A DNA stretch of 64,000 nucleotides, taken from the NCBI RefSeq assembly GCF_017313225.1, contig NZ_JAFLNE010000003.1:62001-126000 (forward strand). Direction: 5' to 3'. The stretch is from Allomuricauda sp. CAU 1633 (lineage in GTDB: Bacteria; Bacteroidota; Bacteroidia; Flavobacteriales; Flavobacteriaceae). Numbering within the stretch: the first letter of the stretch is position 1; each line of letters opens with the position of its first letter. Below are positions 52,837 to 60,950 of this stretch, in pieces. The notes under the pieces are model-generated. The model saw only the letters and a program-made list of their open reading frames with translations. It did not search any database and was not told the origin of the DNA. The position numbers and the translations under genes were made by a program.

Positions 52837-54081
52837 ATGCGCTTTTTGATCAAACAAATGGTTTTATGTTTTTTTGTCACTGGCATTTTTGCCCAAGTAC
52901 AGGAAGAGGTAAATCCTCCAGAAAATATAAAGACCATCATTTTTAGGGGACCTACTGAGGACCAATTTCCAGTGATTCTGTTGGGCGAATCCATGACTTT
53001 GGAATTTGATGACCTTACGGCAAGGGAACAGGATTATTATTATAAGATTATTCATTGTGATTACGATTGGACTCCATCCCAACTCTTAAAATCCCAGTAT
53101 TTGGTGGGAAATGACAACCAGCGTATCATTGATTACGAGAACAGCTACACCACTTTACAGCCTTATTCCAATTATAGATTGACCATTCCCAATGAAAATG
53201 TACGGTTGAAGGTCAGTGGCAACTATGTGCTGGAAATCTATAACAGCTATGGGGAGCTTCAATTTTCGAGAAGGTTTGTGGTATACCGGGATGCTGTTGC
53301 AGTGGGTGGCCTGGTAAAGCGCTCCCGTGATTTTAATTTTCTGAATGAAAAGCAGGTGGTGCAATTCAATATCAATACCGCTGGATTTCCTGTGGTAAAC
53401 CCCAAAAACGAGGTAAAGGTCGCTATTTTGCAGAACCATTATTGGCCCACAGCCTTGTACAATATCAAACCCCAGTTTACGATCGGTTCAGAACTCGTCT
53501 ACAAATACGACCAAGAAACCAGTTTTTTTGGCGGTAATGAGTTTCTAAATTTTGATACCAAGGATTTACGGTCTCCAACGTTCGCCATTTCGCGCATTGA
53601 ATTTGAGGACGTCTACCACCATTATCTGTTCACCAATGAATTTCGGTATGATAGACCGTACACCTATTTCCCGGATATCAATGGGGATTTTGTGGTTCGG
53701 ACTTTGCAAGGCGAGGATGTTTCCCGCGAAGCGGAATACACTAAAGTGGACTTTAGCCTCCCCTATACCAATGAGATTGGATTGGACAACGTGTATGTAG
53801 TGGGCAAGTTCAACAATTATGGACTTTCCGAGGAAAATAAAATGACCTTCAATGAAGATACCGGAAAGTTTGAGGTTACCCTAATGATGAAACAAGGCTT
53901 TTACAACTATAAGTATGTTGTGGAGCGTGCCAACGGCACCTTGGAGCCCAATTATGTGAGCGGCAATTTTCATTTTACCGAAAACAACTATCTCATTTTA
54001 GTATATTACAGAAATTTTGGAGATCTGTATGATAGTATAATAGGTATAGGTTCCGTGAATTCCGCAACTATCAGCAATTAA
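52837..54081 (+). CDS. Type IX secretion system Plug protein (DUF5103)
   Basis: A 414-residue exported protein (signal peptide MRFLIKQMVLCFFVTGIFAQ). It has the DUF5103 layout: an N-terminal beta domain starting PPENIKTIIFRGPTEDQFPV, the YYYKIIHCDYDWTPSQLLKS signature and the TTLQPYSNYRLTIPNENVRL segment. The C-terminal part resembles a carbohydrate-binding or Ig-like fold (VYVVGKFNNYGLSEENKMTF). The Flavobacterium johnsoniae member binds the SprA translocon and closes it on the periplasmic side. The presence of a T9SS agrees with the CHU_C protein at 38 kb. DUF3667 and apaG follow on the same strand. Confidence 0.88.
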   Translation: MRFLIKQMVLCFFVTGIFAQVQEEVNPPENIKTIIFRGPTEDQFPVILLGESMTLEFDDLTAREQDYYYKIIHCDYDWTPSQLLKSQYLVGNDNQRIIDYENSYTTLQPYSNYRLTIPNENVRLKVSGNYVLEIYNSYGELQFSRRFVVYRDAVAVGGLVKRSRDFNFLNEKQVVQFNINTAGFPVVNPKNEVKVAILQNHYWPTALYNIKPQFTIGSELVYKYDQETSFFGGNEFLNFDTKDLRSPTFAISRIEFEDVYHHYLFTNEFRYDRPYTYFPDINGDFVVRTLQGEDVSREAEYTKVDFSLPYTNEIGLDNVYVVGKFNNYGLSEENKMTFNEDTGKFEVTLMMKQGFYNYKYVVERANGTLEPNYVSGNFHFTENNYLILVYYRNFGDLYDSIIGIGSVNSATISN

Positions 54082-54082
54082 C

Positions 54083-54090
54083 TATCTTTA
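54083..54090 (+). promoter_or_regulatory. -7 box TATCTTTA before the DUF3667 gene
   Basis: A near-exact TAnnTTTG element (last base A) 20 bases before the ATG at 54111, directly after the Plug stop. Confidence 0.4.
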
Positions 54091-54110
54091 GCTCCAAATC
54101 CTAACGGGGC

Positions 54111-55310
54111 ATGGGTAAAAAAGACAGCTTGGTCAGTAAAGGCCGCTATGAACTCAGGTATAGAGGTGACCAGTGTTTAAACTGTGGACATCCATTGGAT
54201 GCCAGTGATAAATATTGCCCCCATTGTTCGCAAGCCAACAGTACCAAAAAGTTGACTTTAAAGGATTTTTTGGATGAATTTTTCTCAGGCCTCATCAACT
54301 ACGACTCAAAACTCCTGAAAACCTTAACCGCCTTATTAGCCAGACCGGGCACCATTACCAAAGATTACATCAATGGAAAACGGGTGACGTATACAAATCC
54401 TTTTCGGTTTTTGCTGAGCTTGGCCTTCCTCTATTTTTTAATGGTCACCTTTAATAACCGGTTTGCCAGTTTAGATAGGGCTGCTTCTGGGTTTGACGGC
54501 AACATTTTAGCAAGTGGAACACCGGTGAGCTACAATATTAAATCGGGCTCTTTTACTACAGATAGTGTGGAACTGAAAAAGCAAAGAGAAAAGGTTTTTG
54601 CGCAATTGGATTCTATAGATACTGACACCACGGATGTTAAGGAAGGGATGGATGCTATAAATTCACTGATAACAACAATTAGCCAACAGAAGGCCAACAA
54701 GGATTCCCTTATGGCTGCAGACCCTTCAGGGTATTTTAAAAGCTTGGAAGAGGAAAAATCTGGCGTGAATGGATTTTCTTCAAAAATGGAATTTTTTGGA
54801 CGGATGATTCAAGTAGACACCTTGTACAGTTTTCAAGAGGCGCAGGAAAAATACAAGATTGAAAGCTCGATTTCCAATAAAATGGCTTTTCAATTTTCAA
54901 ATAGTATATTGAAGGTATCACGGCAACCGGGAAGTTTTATCAATTCCACCATCTCCAAACTCCCATTTGTTATTTTCTTCTTCTTACCCGTGTTTGCAGT
55001 GTTCATTTGGTTGGTGTACATCAGAAAAAAATACACCTACACCGATCATCTCATTTTTAGCTTTCACAACCAATCGTTATTATTTATCTTGCTCATCCTT
55101 AGCTTGATAATAGATGCTATTTTTGATGTGACAAGTGCAGCTATATTTATCACTATTTTTAGTGTGTATCTGTATTTGGCCATGAAGAAGTTTTACGGGC
55201 AGGGAACGTTTAAAACCATTGTCAAATATCTCTTTCTGAACACCATATTTACCTTTTTGGCGGTATTCGCGGTAATCATGTTGTTAACAGGAAGTGTTTT
55301 TACCTATTAG
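54111..55310 (+). CDS. DUF3667 membrane protein with N-terminal zinc ribbon
   Basis: A 399-residue protein. The N-terminus has a zinc ribbon with four Cys (CLNCGHPLDASDKYCPHCSQ), then the DUF3667 segment KLTLKDFLDEFFSGLINYDS, KTLTALLARPGTITKDYING and RVTYTNPFRFLLSLAFLYFL. A long polar domain follows, then four to five membrane helices (~280-395). Function unknown. It is widespread in Bacteroidota. It lies 29 bp after the Plug gene and 3 bp before apaG, so a shared transcript is likely. Confidence 0.85.
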   Translation: MGKKDSLVSKGRYELRYRGDQCLNCGHPLDASDKYCPHCSQANSTKKLTLKDFLDEFFSGLINYDSKLLKTLTALLARPGTITKDYINGKRVTYTNPFRFLLSLAFLYFLMVTFNNRFASLDRAASGFDGNILASGTPVSYNIKSGSFTTDSVELKKQREKVFAQLDSIDTDTTDVKEGMDAINSLITTISQQKANKDSLMAADPSGYFKSLEEEKSGVNGFSSKMEFFGRMIQVDTLYSFQEAQEKYKIESSISNKMAFQFSNSILKVSRQPGSFINSTISKLPFVIFFFLPVFAVFIWLVYIRKKYTYTDHLIFSFHNQSLLFILLILSLIIDAIFDVTSAAIFITIFSVYLYLAMKKFYGQGTFKTIVKYLFLNTIFTFLAVFAVIMLLTGSVFTY

Positions 55311-55313
55311 TCT

Positions 55314-55700
55314 ATGTTTACTCAAGTTACAAAAGGGATCAAGGTATCGGTGCAAACCAGTTTTGAAGGCACTTTTTTCAAAAATTACAAAATGCACTAT
55401 GCCTTTGGGTATACCATTACCATTGAAAACTTAAGCAGGGATGTCGTTCAGCTTACAGCAAGGCATTGGGATGTTTTTGACGCCCTCAAAGACATTGAAA
55501 CCATAGATGGAGAAGGTGTAATTGGCAGAAAACCTGTCATCAAGCCCGGAAAGTCCCACACCTATAGCTCAGGTTGTCTGTTGGCTTCTCCCATTGGAGC
55601 CATGCATGGGCATTATCAGATGGTAAACCTGGCTACGGCCCAAGAATTTGAGGTGGAAATACCAGCTTTCAAATTTGCCGCTCCATTTGCCATAAACTAA
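55314..55700 (+). CDS. apaG: ApaG-domain protein
   Basis: A 128-residue fibronectin-III-like protein of the ApaG family. Typical motifs are VSVQTSFEGTFFKNYKMHYA, YTITIENLSRDVVQLTARHW, GEGVIGRKPVIKPGKSHTYS and SPIGAMHGHYQMV. ApaG was linked to Co2+/Mg2+ tolerance in enterobacteria, but the mechanism is unclear. The ATG is 3 bp after the DUF3667 stop. Confidence 0.95.
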   Translation: MFTQVTKGIKVSVQTSFEGTFFKNYKMHYAFGYTITIENLSRDVVQLTARHWDVFDALKDIETIDGEGVIGRKPVIKPGKSHTYSSGCLLASPIGAMHGHYQMVNLATAQEFEVEIPAFKFAAPFAIN

Positions 55701-55733
55701 TCCATAACATTTTCTGTTCGCCCTTTGTTTCCT

Positions 55734-55741
55734 TACCTTTG
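55734..55741 (+). promoter_or_regulatory. -7 box TACCTTTG of pruA
   Basis: An exact TAnnTTTG element 38 bases before the pruA ATG. Confidence 0.55.
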
Positions 55742-55779
55742 ACGGAATGAATTGTTAATATCAAAAATTAAACATTTTT

Positions 55780-57408
55780 ATGGGAAAAGGGTTTTTTCAA
55801 GTCCCGAGTGCGTATAACGAACCGGTAAAAAGTTATGCCCCCGGCACACCAGAACGCGAAGAAGTACTGGAGCAGTACAACACCTACTACAACGGAAACG
55901 TTGAGGTGCCACTTTACATCGGCTCCAAGGAAATTAAAACAGGAAGCACCAAACCAATGTCGCCCCCACACGAACACCAACATGTGGTGGGACAGTATCA
56001 TTTGGCCGAAAAACAACACGTTGAAGCGGCAATTTCAAGTTGTTTGGAAGCCCGAGAGGCTTGGGCCAATTTAACCTGGGAACAACGTGCTGCCGTTTTT
56101 TTAAAAGCAGCCGACCTCATTGCAGGCCCGTATAGGGCAAAAATTAATGCTGCCACCATGATGGCGCAGTCCAAAACCATCCATCAGGCTGAAATTGATG
56201 CTGCCTGTGAACTTATCGATTTTTTGAGGTTCAATGTGGAATACATGTCGCAAATCTATGCGGAACAGCCAGAATCCTCCGAAGGTATTTGGAATCGTGT
56301 GGAATATAGACCATTGGAAGGTTTCACCTATGCCATAACCCCGTTTAACTTTACGGCCATTGCTGGAAACTTGCCTTCTTGTATGGCCATGATGGGTAAT
56401 GTTGTCATTTGGAAACCTAGTGATAGTCAGGTATTCTCTGCCAAGGTGATCATGGATGTCTTTAAGGAAGCTGGTCTTCCCGATGGAGTCATCAACATGA
56501 TTACTGGAGATCCTGTAATGATTTCGGATACGGTCCTCTCGAGTCCAGATTTTTCTGGGTTGCACTTTACCGGGTCCACTTTTGTATTCAAGGAACTTTG
56601 GAAACAAATCGGAACCAATATCCACAACTATAAAACCTATCCAAGGATTGTTGGGGAAACTGGTGGAAAGGATTTTATCATTGCACATCCCACCGCAAAA
56701 CCCAAACAAGTGTCCACAGCCATTGTTAGGGGTGCTTTTGAGCTTCAAGGACAAAAATGTAGCGCGGCATCACGGGTATATTTGCCAAAATCCACAGCCA
56801 ATGAAATCTTGGATTTTGTAAAGGCTGATTTAGCATCTTTCAATAAACCGGGATCACCTGCCGATATGAGCAACTTTATCACAGCAGTGATCCACGAAGG
56901 TTCTTTTGATAAACTGGCCAAATACATCGATCAAGCCAAATCGGATGACAATGCAGAAATCATAGCAGGTGGCAACTATGACAAATCCGTAGGGTATTTT
57001 GTAGAGCCGACTGTGATTTTGACCACAGATCCAAAATACACGACCATGTGCACCGAGCTTTTTGGTCCCGTGGTCACGATATATGTTTATGACGACAAAG
57101 ATTGGGCCGACACCTTGAAATTGGTGGATGGCACTTCCGAATACGCATTGACGGGAGCTGTGCTTTCCGCTGACCGCTACGCCATTGATGAAGCTACCCA
57201 AGCGTTGCAGAATTGCGCCGGTAACTTCTACATCAACGACAAGCCCACTGGGGCCGTTGTAGGCCAACAACCTTTTGGTGGCGCAAGAGCATCAGGCACC
57301 AATGACAAGGCTGGTTCTGCCCAAAACTTGTTGCGCTGGGTTTCTCCACGATTGATTAAAGAGACCTTTGTAACACCAGAGGATTATCGTTACCCTTTCT
57401 TGGGATAA
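55780..57408 (+). CDS. pruA: L-glutamate gamma-semialdehyde (1-pyrroline-5-carboxylate) dehydrogenase
   Basis: A 542-residue NAD-dependent aldehyde dehydrogenase for the second step of proline breakdown to glutamate. The NAD-binding FTYAITPFNFTAIAGNLPSC and VVIWKPSDSQVFSA segments are present. GLHFTGSTFVFKELWK, the Glu in PRIVGETGGKDFI and the catalytic Cys in LQGQKCSAASRVYLPKS identify the family. The C-terminus has QQPFGGARASGTNDKAG. It is a stand-alone P5C dehydrogenase without the proline dehydrogenase domain (PutA-type fusion). Length is normal. A terminator follows. Confidence 0.96.
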   Translation: MGKGFFQVPSAYNEPVKSYAPGTPEREEVLEQYNTYYNGNVEVPLYIGSKEIKTGSTKPMSPPHEHQHVVGQYHLAEKQHVEAAISSCLEAREAWANLTWEQRAAVFLKAADLIAGPYRAKINAATMMAQSKTIHQAEIDAACELIDFLRFNVEYMSQIYAEQPESSEGIWNRVEYRPLEGFTYAITPFNFTAIAGNLPSCMAMMGNVVIWKPSDSQVFSAKVIMDVFKEAGLPDGVINMITGDPVMISDTVLSSPDFSGLHFTGSTFVFKELWKQIGTNIHNYKTYPRIVGETGGKDFIIAHPTAKPKQVSTAIVRGAFELQGQKCSAASRVYLPKSTANEILDFVKADLASFNKPGSPADMSNFITAVIHEGSFDKLAKYIDQAKSDDNAEIIAGGNYDKSVGYFVEPTVILTTDPKYTTMCTELFGPVVTIYVYDDKDWADTLKLVDGTSEYALTGAVLSADRYAIDEATQALQNCAGNFYINDKPTGAVVGQQPFGGARASGTNDKAGSAQNLLRWVSPRLIKETFVTPEDYRYPFLG

Positions 57409-57431
57409 TCCCGAAGTAACTTAAATTGATG

Positions 57432-57469
57432 GCCGTTATTTCCAAAATGAGGAGATAACGGCTATTTTT
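57432..57469 (+). terminator. Terminator after pruA
   Basis: Arms GCCGTTAT and ATAACGGC with a 15-base loop are followed by ATTTTTA. The next 220 bp up to the leucine-rich-repeat gene hold no gene or motif I can support. Confidence 0.75.
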
Positions 57470-57691
57470 ATGGTATCACAAACACCAATTGTCTACGCCT
57501 AGACCCTATGTATTGGCCATGCTACCATAGGCCGCCAAAGAAACCATAATTACCACCTCCCTATGCCTCCGATAGTATTAAGGGAACCGCGATAGTGGAA
57601 AAATCAGCAAAAACATGCTTATTTATAATCCATATGAATAAGGAGCGGTTATGTAGCATAGATCCTGCTTTTTTATAAATTTCCTACTAAA

Positions 57692-58540
57692 ATGGATTCC
57701 AGACAGAAATTTGAAAATGAAATCCTGAAGATACCGGAAAACCGGAGAGGAATAGAATCTGATTCTGAATCGGGTAATCTTACATATTGTGTTTTGGGGG
57801 TAGAGCCTTGGGAGTCTTACTCTTTATCCAAATTTGAAAAACTTCCCAAACACCTAGATGGCTTTAAGTTCTATCTTGCTGATGGTTGCCTTGATTTAAT
57901 GAAACTCTATATTGATTCGCCATATCCAAAACTCACTAAAAGGCTTGTTATCGGTCATTCTTCCTTCAACTTTTCCTGGGGTGAGGATTTTCCAGCTTAC
58001 GACTATTCAAAATTACTAGATATAGTAAGTCGGGGATATTTTCCACAACTCACGGAAATTGTGCTAGGAGTACATGAATTATTTCACAATTCAGAATGTG
58101 TATATGGATCTTTAGGAGATATTGGAAAGCTTTTGGAAAAAATGCCAAACCTACAAAGCATAGAACTTTATGGATACTTTGAGTTGAGTAAAAAAATGAC
58201 TCTGCCAAAAGTTAGAAACCTTGAGTTTGACAAGGATCTTTATGATGTTGGTTCAGATATTGATTACATTTCACTCCAGACTTTTGAAAACATACTTACC
58301 TCTGAGATGCCTTTATTGGAAACACTAAGAATCAGTTTTCAAAAGGATGACCTTGAAGATGAGGGACCTGTCTTTGAGTGGCCAATGGTTTTTTTGGAAA
58401 GTAATAATTTCCCAAAGCTAAATTTTTTCACAGTAGAAGGTAAATTTAAAAAGGGTGAGAAAAGGAAACTGTTAGAAAGTGCTTTTCATAAAAGCCACAA
58501 TTGGGAGAGATGTCTCAATATAAATTTTATAGAGGTGTGA
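57692..58540 (+). CDS. Leucine-rich-repeat-like protein of unknown function
   Basis: A 282-residue cytosolic protein with no signal peptide. From residue ~45 it shows irregular leucine-rich repeats (KLLDIVSRGYFPQLTEIVLG, LGDIGKLLEKMPNLQSIELY, FENILTSEMPLLETLRISFQ), ending in NFPKLNFFTVEGKFKKGEKR. The pattern recalls the STM4015-type or WGR-neighbour leucine-rich-repeat proteins of bacteria. No named family is certain. The gene is more AT-rich than its neighbours and lies in an AT-rich patch, so it may have been acquired. Such proteins sometimes act as immunity or sensor proteins, but nothing here proves that. Confidence 0.65.
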   Translation: MDSRQKFENEILKIPENRRGIESDSESGNLTYCVLGVEPWESYSLSKFEKLPKHLDGFKFYLADGCLDLMKLYIDSPYPKLTKRLVIGHSSFNFSWGEDFPAYDYSKLLDIVSRGYFPQLTEIVLGVHELFHNSECVYGSLGDIGKLLEKMPNLQSIELYGYFELSKKMTLPKVRNLEFDKDLYDVGSDIDYISLQTFENILTSEMPLLETLRISFQKDDLEDEGPVFEWPMVFLESNNFPKLNFFTVEGKFKKGEKRKLLESAFHKSHNWERCLNINFIEV

Positions 58541-58819
58541 TTTTTGCTTTTGATAATACATCATCCTAGCGCAATAATAATTTCGAACTTTTAAAGGATA
58601 AGTAACAAATTCAAGCCCTAGAAATTTGCAGAAGTCATTAAAAGAGACCTCATAAACCTTGGATGTTTTTATGTAAGAGCAGAAATCATTTTGGTCAACT
58701 CCAAGAAGGGTTGTTGGGCTTGGAGCAAATGCCCTTGATTCAAAATAAGTGAGTATATAGGGTTGGAGATTTAAAAAGGAGAGTAGTTTTATACTGCTAT
58801 TTGTGCAAAAATGGACCAA
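58472..58819 (-). CDS. Uncertain antisense ORF in the gap downstream of the leucine-rich-repeat gene
   Basis: A 115-codon frame, of which about 69 bp overlap the leucine-rich-repeat gene on the opposite strand. The non-overlapping part reads like a real protein (LQPYILTYFESRAFAPSPTT, LLGVDQNDFCSYIKTSKVYE), recalling a small helix-turn-helix fold. It could be a gene remnant or a chance frame. It occupies most of the 329-bp interval before the regulator gene, in which I see no other feature. I would not trust it without homologues. Confidence 0.25.
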   Translation of the reverse strand: MVHFCTNSSIKLLSFLNLQPYILTYFESRAFAPSPTTLLGVDQNDFCSYIKTSKVYEVSFNDFCKFLGLEFVTYPLKVRNYYCARMMYYQKQKSHLYKIYIETSLPIVAFMKSTF

Positions 58820-58869
58820 TTGTTCACCGACATTACAAAGGTGGACACAAACGAACTATACAAATAACC

Positions 58870-59838
58870 ATGCCCACAAAAGATAACCTCAGATTCTTTT
58901 TTCTAGTACCTCCCGAGGTTCAACTGTTGGATATTACGGGGCCAGCCCATCTATTTTATGAAGCCAAGGAATATGGTGCCAAAATTGAAACCATTTATTT
59001 AGGTTTAGACGATGCTGTTGAACAAGAATCCGTAGCAGGAATTTCTTTGGGCAATTTAACCCCATTCCACAAGCATGTTCTAGGACCAGATGATTTACTT
59101 TTTCTTCCCGGTTTGGATGTCCAAATCTTGTTTGCTGAAAATATCACACAAACGTTTCGTTCTTTTTTTGAATGGCTTCAGGAACAACATGGGAATGGTG
59201 CCAAAATTTGTTCTGTTTGCACTGGGGCATATCTTTTGGGTTTCGCCGGACTTTTGAATGGTAAGGAATGTACCACCCATTGGAAATACATAGAGCATTT
59301 TCAATCCCAATTCCCCAAGGCCAAAGTATTATCGGACAGGTTGATCATCAGGGATGGAACGCTCTATTCCAGTGCTGGGGTATCTTCAGGAATAGATTTA
59401 TCGCTTTTTTTGATTGAAGAACTTTTCGGGCCCGTCTTTGCATCCAAAATTGCCAAGGAAGTGGTAATCTACCTCCGCCGCACTGAAAACGACCCCCAAC
59501 TGAGTGTATTTTTGCAATACCGAAACCACATCGATACCCAAATTCACCAAGTTCAGGACACCTTGGCACAAAACCTCAGTACCAAGACCACTATTGAAGA
59601 ACTCGCTGAAAATGTCCATATGAGTCCCCGAAACCTGACGCGTTTGTTCAAAAAAACAATAGGAATTACCATTGGGGAATATGTGGAAAAGCTTCGAGTG
59701 GAGCGCGCTGTTCAACTACTCAGTTCTGGGTCAAAAGTGAGTGTAACTGCACTGGAGTGCGGACTCCAAAGTCCCAATCAACTGCGGTCACTCCTAAAAA
59801 AGCATACTACCTCCCTCCCATCCAATTGGCAACATTAA
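58870..59838 (+). CDS. Transcription regulator with DJ-1/PfpI and AraC-type domains (GlxA-like)
   Basis: A 322-residue cytosolic regulator. Residues ~5-185 form a DJ-1/PfpI fold (FFLVPPEVQLLDITGPAHLF, AKICSVCTGAYLLGFAGLLN with the nucleophile-elbow Cys, and YSSAGVSSGIDLSLFLIEEL). The last ~100 residues are two AraC helix-turn-helix units (TTIEELAENVHMSPRNLTRL, VSVTALECGLQSPNQLRSLL). The ATG at 58870 starts the conserved part. The downstream operon encodes an exported DJ-1 protein that resembles this sensor domain, so the regulator probably controls it. Confidence 0.9.
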   Translation: MPTKDNLRFFFLVPPEVQLLDITGPAHLFYEAKEYGAKIETIYLGLDDAVEQESVAGISLGNLTPFHKHVLGPDDLLFLPGLDVQILFAENITQTFRSFFEWLQEQHGNGAKICSVCTGAYLLGFAGLLNGKECTTHWKYIEHFQSQFPKAKVLSDRLIIRDGTLYSSAGVSSGIDLSLFLIEELFGPVFASKIAKEVVIYLRRTENDPQLSVFLQYRNHIDTQIHQVQDTLAQNLSTKTTIEELAENVHMSPRNLTRLFKKTIGITIGEYVEKLRVERAVQLLSSGSKVSVTALECGLQSPNQLRSLLKKHTTSLPSNWQH

Positions 59839-59865
59839 TTGTCCCAATACTGCGGATGATTGTCC

Positions 59866-59896
59866 TTTGAGGACCCTATACTTAGGTGTACTTTTG
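59866..59896 (+). promoter_or_regulatory. Promoter of the exported DJ-1/hydrolase operon, with palindrome
   Basis: A -33 TTTG (59866-59869), a 19-base spacer and an exact -7 TACTTTTG (59889-59896) match the Bacteroidota consensus. The -33 box is the centre of a palindrome, GTCCT-TTG-AGGAC (59862-59874), which is a plausible operator. The ATG lies 16 bases after the -7 box. Confidence 0.7.
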
Positions 59897-59912
59897 ACAA
59901 AATCATCAAAAA

Positions 59913-60950
59913 ATGAACAAGTTAATTTTTCTTTTGGCTACCTGCCTAACCACTATTTGTACCATGGCTCAAAACAGCATCCCTTTGGAAACCACTTACA
60001 TTTGTCCACCCTGTAATGCATCATGCGATGAAGTTGAACACGATGCCCCGGGGGTATGTTCCCATTGCAATATGGTTCTTATCAAAAAAAGCGACTCAAA
60101 AACCATTGCTTTTTATCTCCAAGATGGGGTTGAAGTATTAGATTTTGCTGGACCGATGGAGGTTTTTGCCTATGCCGGATACAAAGTGTTCACGGTTTCA
60201 GCAACCCAAACACCTATAAAATCACAAGGTATACTTACTGTAACCCCGGATTATAGCGTTGATAATGCCCCGGAGGCGGATATATTGGCCTTTTTTGGAG
60301 GGAATTCGGGAGCTGCCTCACAGAACCGAAAGGTTATTGATTGGGTACAACGGCAAGAAAATGTGCAATATCACTTTTCAGTCTGCACAGGTGCCTTTGT
60401 CTTAGCCGAAGCAGGATTATTGAACGGAAAAACCGCAACGACCTTCCATAATGCTCTGGACAATTTAGAATCCGGCTATCCAAAAATCGATGTGCGTAAA
60501 AATGTTCGTTTTGTGGATAATGGAAAGGTCATTACCACAGCGGGGATATCGGCCGGAATAGATGGCGCCCTGCATTTGGTGGCTAAACTCCAAGGATTGA
60601 ATGCGGCCAAGCGTACTGCCTATTATATGGAATATGATAATTGGAAGTTGGGTGATGGGCTGATACTTTCAGAGGACAATCCATATTCACAGAAGAAACC
60701 CATTTCCTTCTTCAAAGCCTTTGAGGGCACGTATCAATATGAGAATAACTCAGAATTAAAATTGATCTTTAATGAGAATGAAGGTAATCTCATGGCAAAC
60801 GTCAATGGTATTTCCTATCCGGTGTACCATGAGAACCAAGATGTTTTTTCGGATGTGGGGAATGGCCCTGTTTTCTTTCAAAGAAATGAAGCTGATAAAA
60901 TCATTGGGTTTAAGCTTCGTGAGGATGGAGAGTTGTTTCAGAAGTTATGA
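59913..60950 (+). CDS. Exported DJ-1/PfpI-fold protein with N-terminal CPPC-type module and C-terminal beta domain
   Basis: A 345-residue exported protein (signal peptide KLIFLLATCLTTICTMAQ). Residues ~31-58 form a Cys module: CPPC-x3-C-x10-C-x2-C-x-M. A DJ-1/PfpI fold covers ~65-255, with GVEVLDFAGPMEVFAYAGYK, the elbow Cys in HFSVCTGAFVLAEAGLLN and ITTAGISAGIDGALHLVAKL. The last ~80 residues (FKAFEGTYQYENNSELKLIF, GNGPVFFQRNEADKIIGFKL) resemble a DUF3471-type beta domain. It differs from classical DJ-1 proteins, which are cytosolic and lack such modules. It overlaps the next gene by 4 bp. Function unassigned. Confidence 0.85.
   Translation: MNKLIFLLATCLTTICTMAQNSIPLETTYICPPCNASCDEVEHDAPGVCSHCNMVLIKKSDSKTIAFYLQDGVEVLDFAGPMEVFAYAGYKVFTVSATQTPIKSQGILTVTPDYSVDNAPEADILAFFGGNSGAASQNRKVIDWVQRQENVQYHFSVCTGAFVLAEAGLLNGKTATTFHNALDNLESGYPKIDVRKNVRFVDNGKVITTAGISAGIDGALHLVAKLQGLNAAKRTAYYMEYDNWKLGDGLILSEDNPYSQKKPISFFKAFEGTYQYENNSELKLIFNENEGNLMANVNGISYPVYHENQDVFSDVGNGPVFFQRNEADKIIGFKLREDGELFQKL

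Noticed and set aside
56101..56754. A 217-codon minus-strand frame inside pruA
   Set aside because: Entirely within the dehydrogenase gene, with no independent evidence.
57483..57690. Possible remnant gene or tRNA-like sequence between pruA and the leucine-rich-repeat gene
   Set aside because: No cloverleaf, no long frame and no recognisable motif in any reading direction.
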